Source: an uncultured Alistipes sp.
GTDB taxonomy: Bacteria > Bacteroidota > Bacteroidia > Bacteroidales > Rikenellaceae
Direction: 5' to 3'
Assembly: GCA_958449275.1 (NCBI GenBank)
Contig: CAUDHE010000103.1
Span: 1 to 7,519 of the forward strand
DNA length: 7,519 nucleotides
The notes under the pieces: model-generated
Databases searched by the model: none
Told to the model about the DNA's origin: nothing
Seen by the model: only the letters and a program-made list of their open reading frames with translations
Position numbers and translations under genes: made by a program
Shown: piece by piece, positions 6,622-7,519 of the stretch
Layout of the letters: the number at the start of each line of letters is the position of its first letter
Position numbering within the stretch: the first letter of the stretch is position 1

Positions 6622-7519
6622 TTATTGGTTTTCGGTTATCTCCAGTTCATAGCTCGCCTTCTCCCATTCGTGCATCTGGCGGTCGTAGCGGGTCTTGAGA
6701 TCGTTGTAGGCGGCGTAATCCTCCTCGTTGTATTCGGTGGCTGCGGCCAGACGCGCGTCGTATTCCGCTATGCGTCGTTCGAGATCGGCCAGCTCCGCCT
6801 CGATGGTTTCCACGGCCTTGCGCATGCGGCGCAGAGTCTTCTCCTGCTCCTTGCGCTGTTCGTAGGAGAGTTTTCCCGATGCGTTCTTCTCCGCCGCATC
6901 GTTGCGCGTCGCGAGGGGGTCCTTACGTTCGATCTCCTGCAACGACTCCACCTTGCGCTTCTCAAGGAAATAGTATATGCCTCCCAGGTACTCTTTCACT
7001 CCGCCGTCGCGGAACTCATATACGCGGTCGACCATGCCGTCCAAAAAATCGCGGTCGTGCGACACTACCACCACCGTGCCGTCGTATTTCTGTATGGCGC
7101 GTTTGAGTATGTCTTTCGAACGCATGTCCATGTGGTTGGTCGGCTCGTCGAGTACCAGCAGGTTGCGCGGTTCGAGCATCAGGCGGGCCATCGCCAGACG
7201 CGACCGTTCGCCGCCCGAGAGTACCTTCACCTTCTTGTCGATATCCTCGCCGCGAAAAAGGAACGCTCCGAGTATGTCGCGCAGGCGCGTGCGGATATCG
7301 CCCACGGCCACGCGATCGAGAGTGTCGTATACCGTAAACTCTCCGTCCATCAGATCGTCCTGATTCTGGGCGTAATATCCTATGTTTACATTGGCTCCGA
7401 GGCGGATCGAACCTTCGGTGGGTTGCAACTCGCCTATCAGCATGCGGGCCATGGTGGTCTTACCCTCGCCGTTGCGTCCGACGAGAGCTATTTTCTGTCC
7501 GCGTTCGATGATGAACGAG
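6622..7519 (-). CDS. ABC-F family ATPase, C-terminal half (5' end outside the window)
   Basis: The visible 298 residues hold the second nucleotide-binding domain of an ABC-F protein, a soluble tandem-ATPase family that acts on the ribosome (translation elongation, rescue or antibiotic protection). The frame remains open to the right edge: upstream of the Met codon at 7452 it encodes the Walker A GRNGEGKTT (visible residues 14-22), so the gene does not start at that Met. Next come a Q-loop region (GYYAQNQ, about 47-53), the signature LSGGE (100-104), Walker B LLVLDEP with TNHMD (120-131), and the switch His in SHDRDF (153-158). A charged helical C-terminal extension (about 217-292, rich in E, R and K) looks like a coiled coil, as in Uup- or YheS/YdiF-like members. 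It is followed after 4 bp by the xylanase gene. The first ATPase domain and the inter-domain linker are not visible, so the subfamily cannot be settled. Confidence 0.93.
   Translation of the reverse strand, partial: SFIIERGQKIALVGRNGEGKTTMARMLIGELQPTEGSIRLGANVNIGYYAQNQDDLMDGEFTVYDTLDRVAVGDIRTRLRDILGAFLFRGEDIDKKVKVLSGGERSRLAMARLMLEPRNLLVLDEPTNHMDMRSKDILKRAIQKYDGTVVVVSHDRDFLDGMVDRVYEFRDGGVKEYLGGIYYFLEKRKVESLQEIERKDPLATRNDAAEKNASGKLSYEQRKEQEKTLRRMRKAVETIEAELADLERRIAEYDARLAAATEYNEEDYAAYNDLKTRYDRQMHEWEKASYELEITENQ

Noticed and set aside
4758..6698. A 646-codon open frame on the plus strand, antisense to rlmB, the xylanase gene and the end of the ABC-F gene.
   Set aside because: It is opposite two genes with clear catalytic motifs, its translation is rich in His, Tyr, Gly and Ala without any recognisable domain, and such long antisense frames arise in GC-rich genes that avoid TTA, CTA and TCA codons.
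7450..7452. ATG at 7452 as the start of the ABC-F gene.
   Set aside because: The same frame continues upstream to the window edge and encodes an intact Walker A motif, so this is an internal Met.
1..7519. Mobile elements, CRISPR arrays, tRNA/rRNA genes, toxin-antitoxin or defence genes.
   Set aside because: No transposase or integrase motifs, regularly spaced repeats, RNA gene signatures or defence domains were seen on either strand.

Overview
The window looks like a chromosomal segment from a GC-rich member of the Bacteroidales, most likely an Alistipes/Rikenellaceae-type gut bacterium. Four things point there: a Bacteroidetes-type promoter (TTTG, 19-bp spacer, TAnnTTTG) in the first intergenic gap, two families typical of the phylum (DUF4831 and DUF4153), a lipoprotein-type GH10 xylanase, and the absence of strong Shine-Dalgarno sequences. 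The genus is an inference; the phylum is fairly secure.

Layout: two convergent blocks meet near position 2300. The plus-strand block holds the 3' part of trmN (tRNA1(Val) A37 N6-methyltransferase; its 5' end lies outside the window), a promoter, a secreted DUF4831 protein, and, 4 bp downstream, a HEAT-repeat AlkD-like protein. It appears to end at a hairpin plus T-run terminator that lies inside the 3' coding end of the opposing gene. The minus-strand block, read from the right edge, holds the C-terminal half of an ABC-F ATPase (5' end outside the window), a GH10 endo-xylanase lipoprotein, rlmB (23S rRNA G2251 2'-O-methyltransferase), a 115-bp intergenic region with a hairpin flanked by 9-bp direct repeats, a DUF4153 multi-pass membrane protein, and a YgjP/SprT-like zinc metalloprotein. 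Gaps inside this block are 4, 6, 115 and 6 bp, so it is probably one operon or two adjoining ones.

How the genes relate: three products act on tRNA, rRNA or the ribosome (TrmN, RlmB, ABC-F). The others are a possible DNA-binding repair-like protein, a putative metalloprotein, two envelope proteins of unknown role, and a polysaccharide hydrolase. Apart from co-transcription, nothing ties these into one pathway.

I found no mobile element, CRISPR array, RNA gene, prophage or defence system, and no convincing undescribed multi-gene system. The points most worth a second look are the xylanase sitting between two translation-related genes without any SusC/SusD partners, the candidate dispersed repeat between rlmB and the DUF4153 gene, and the AlkD-like protein that seems to lack the usual Trp/Asp active-site motif.
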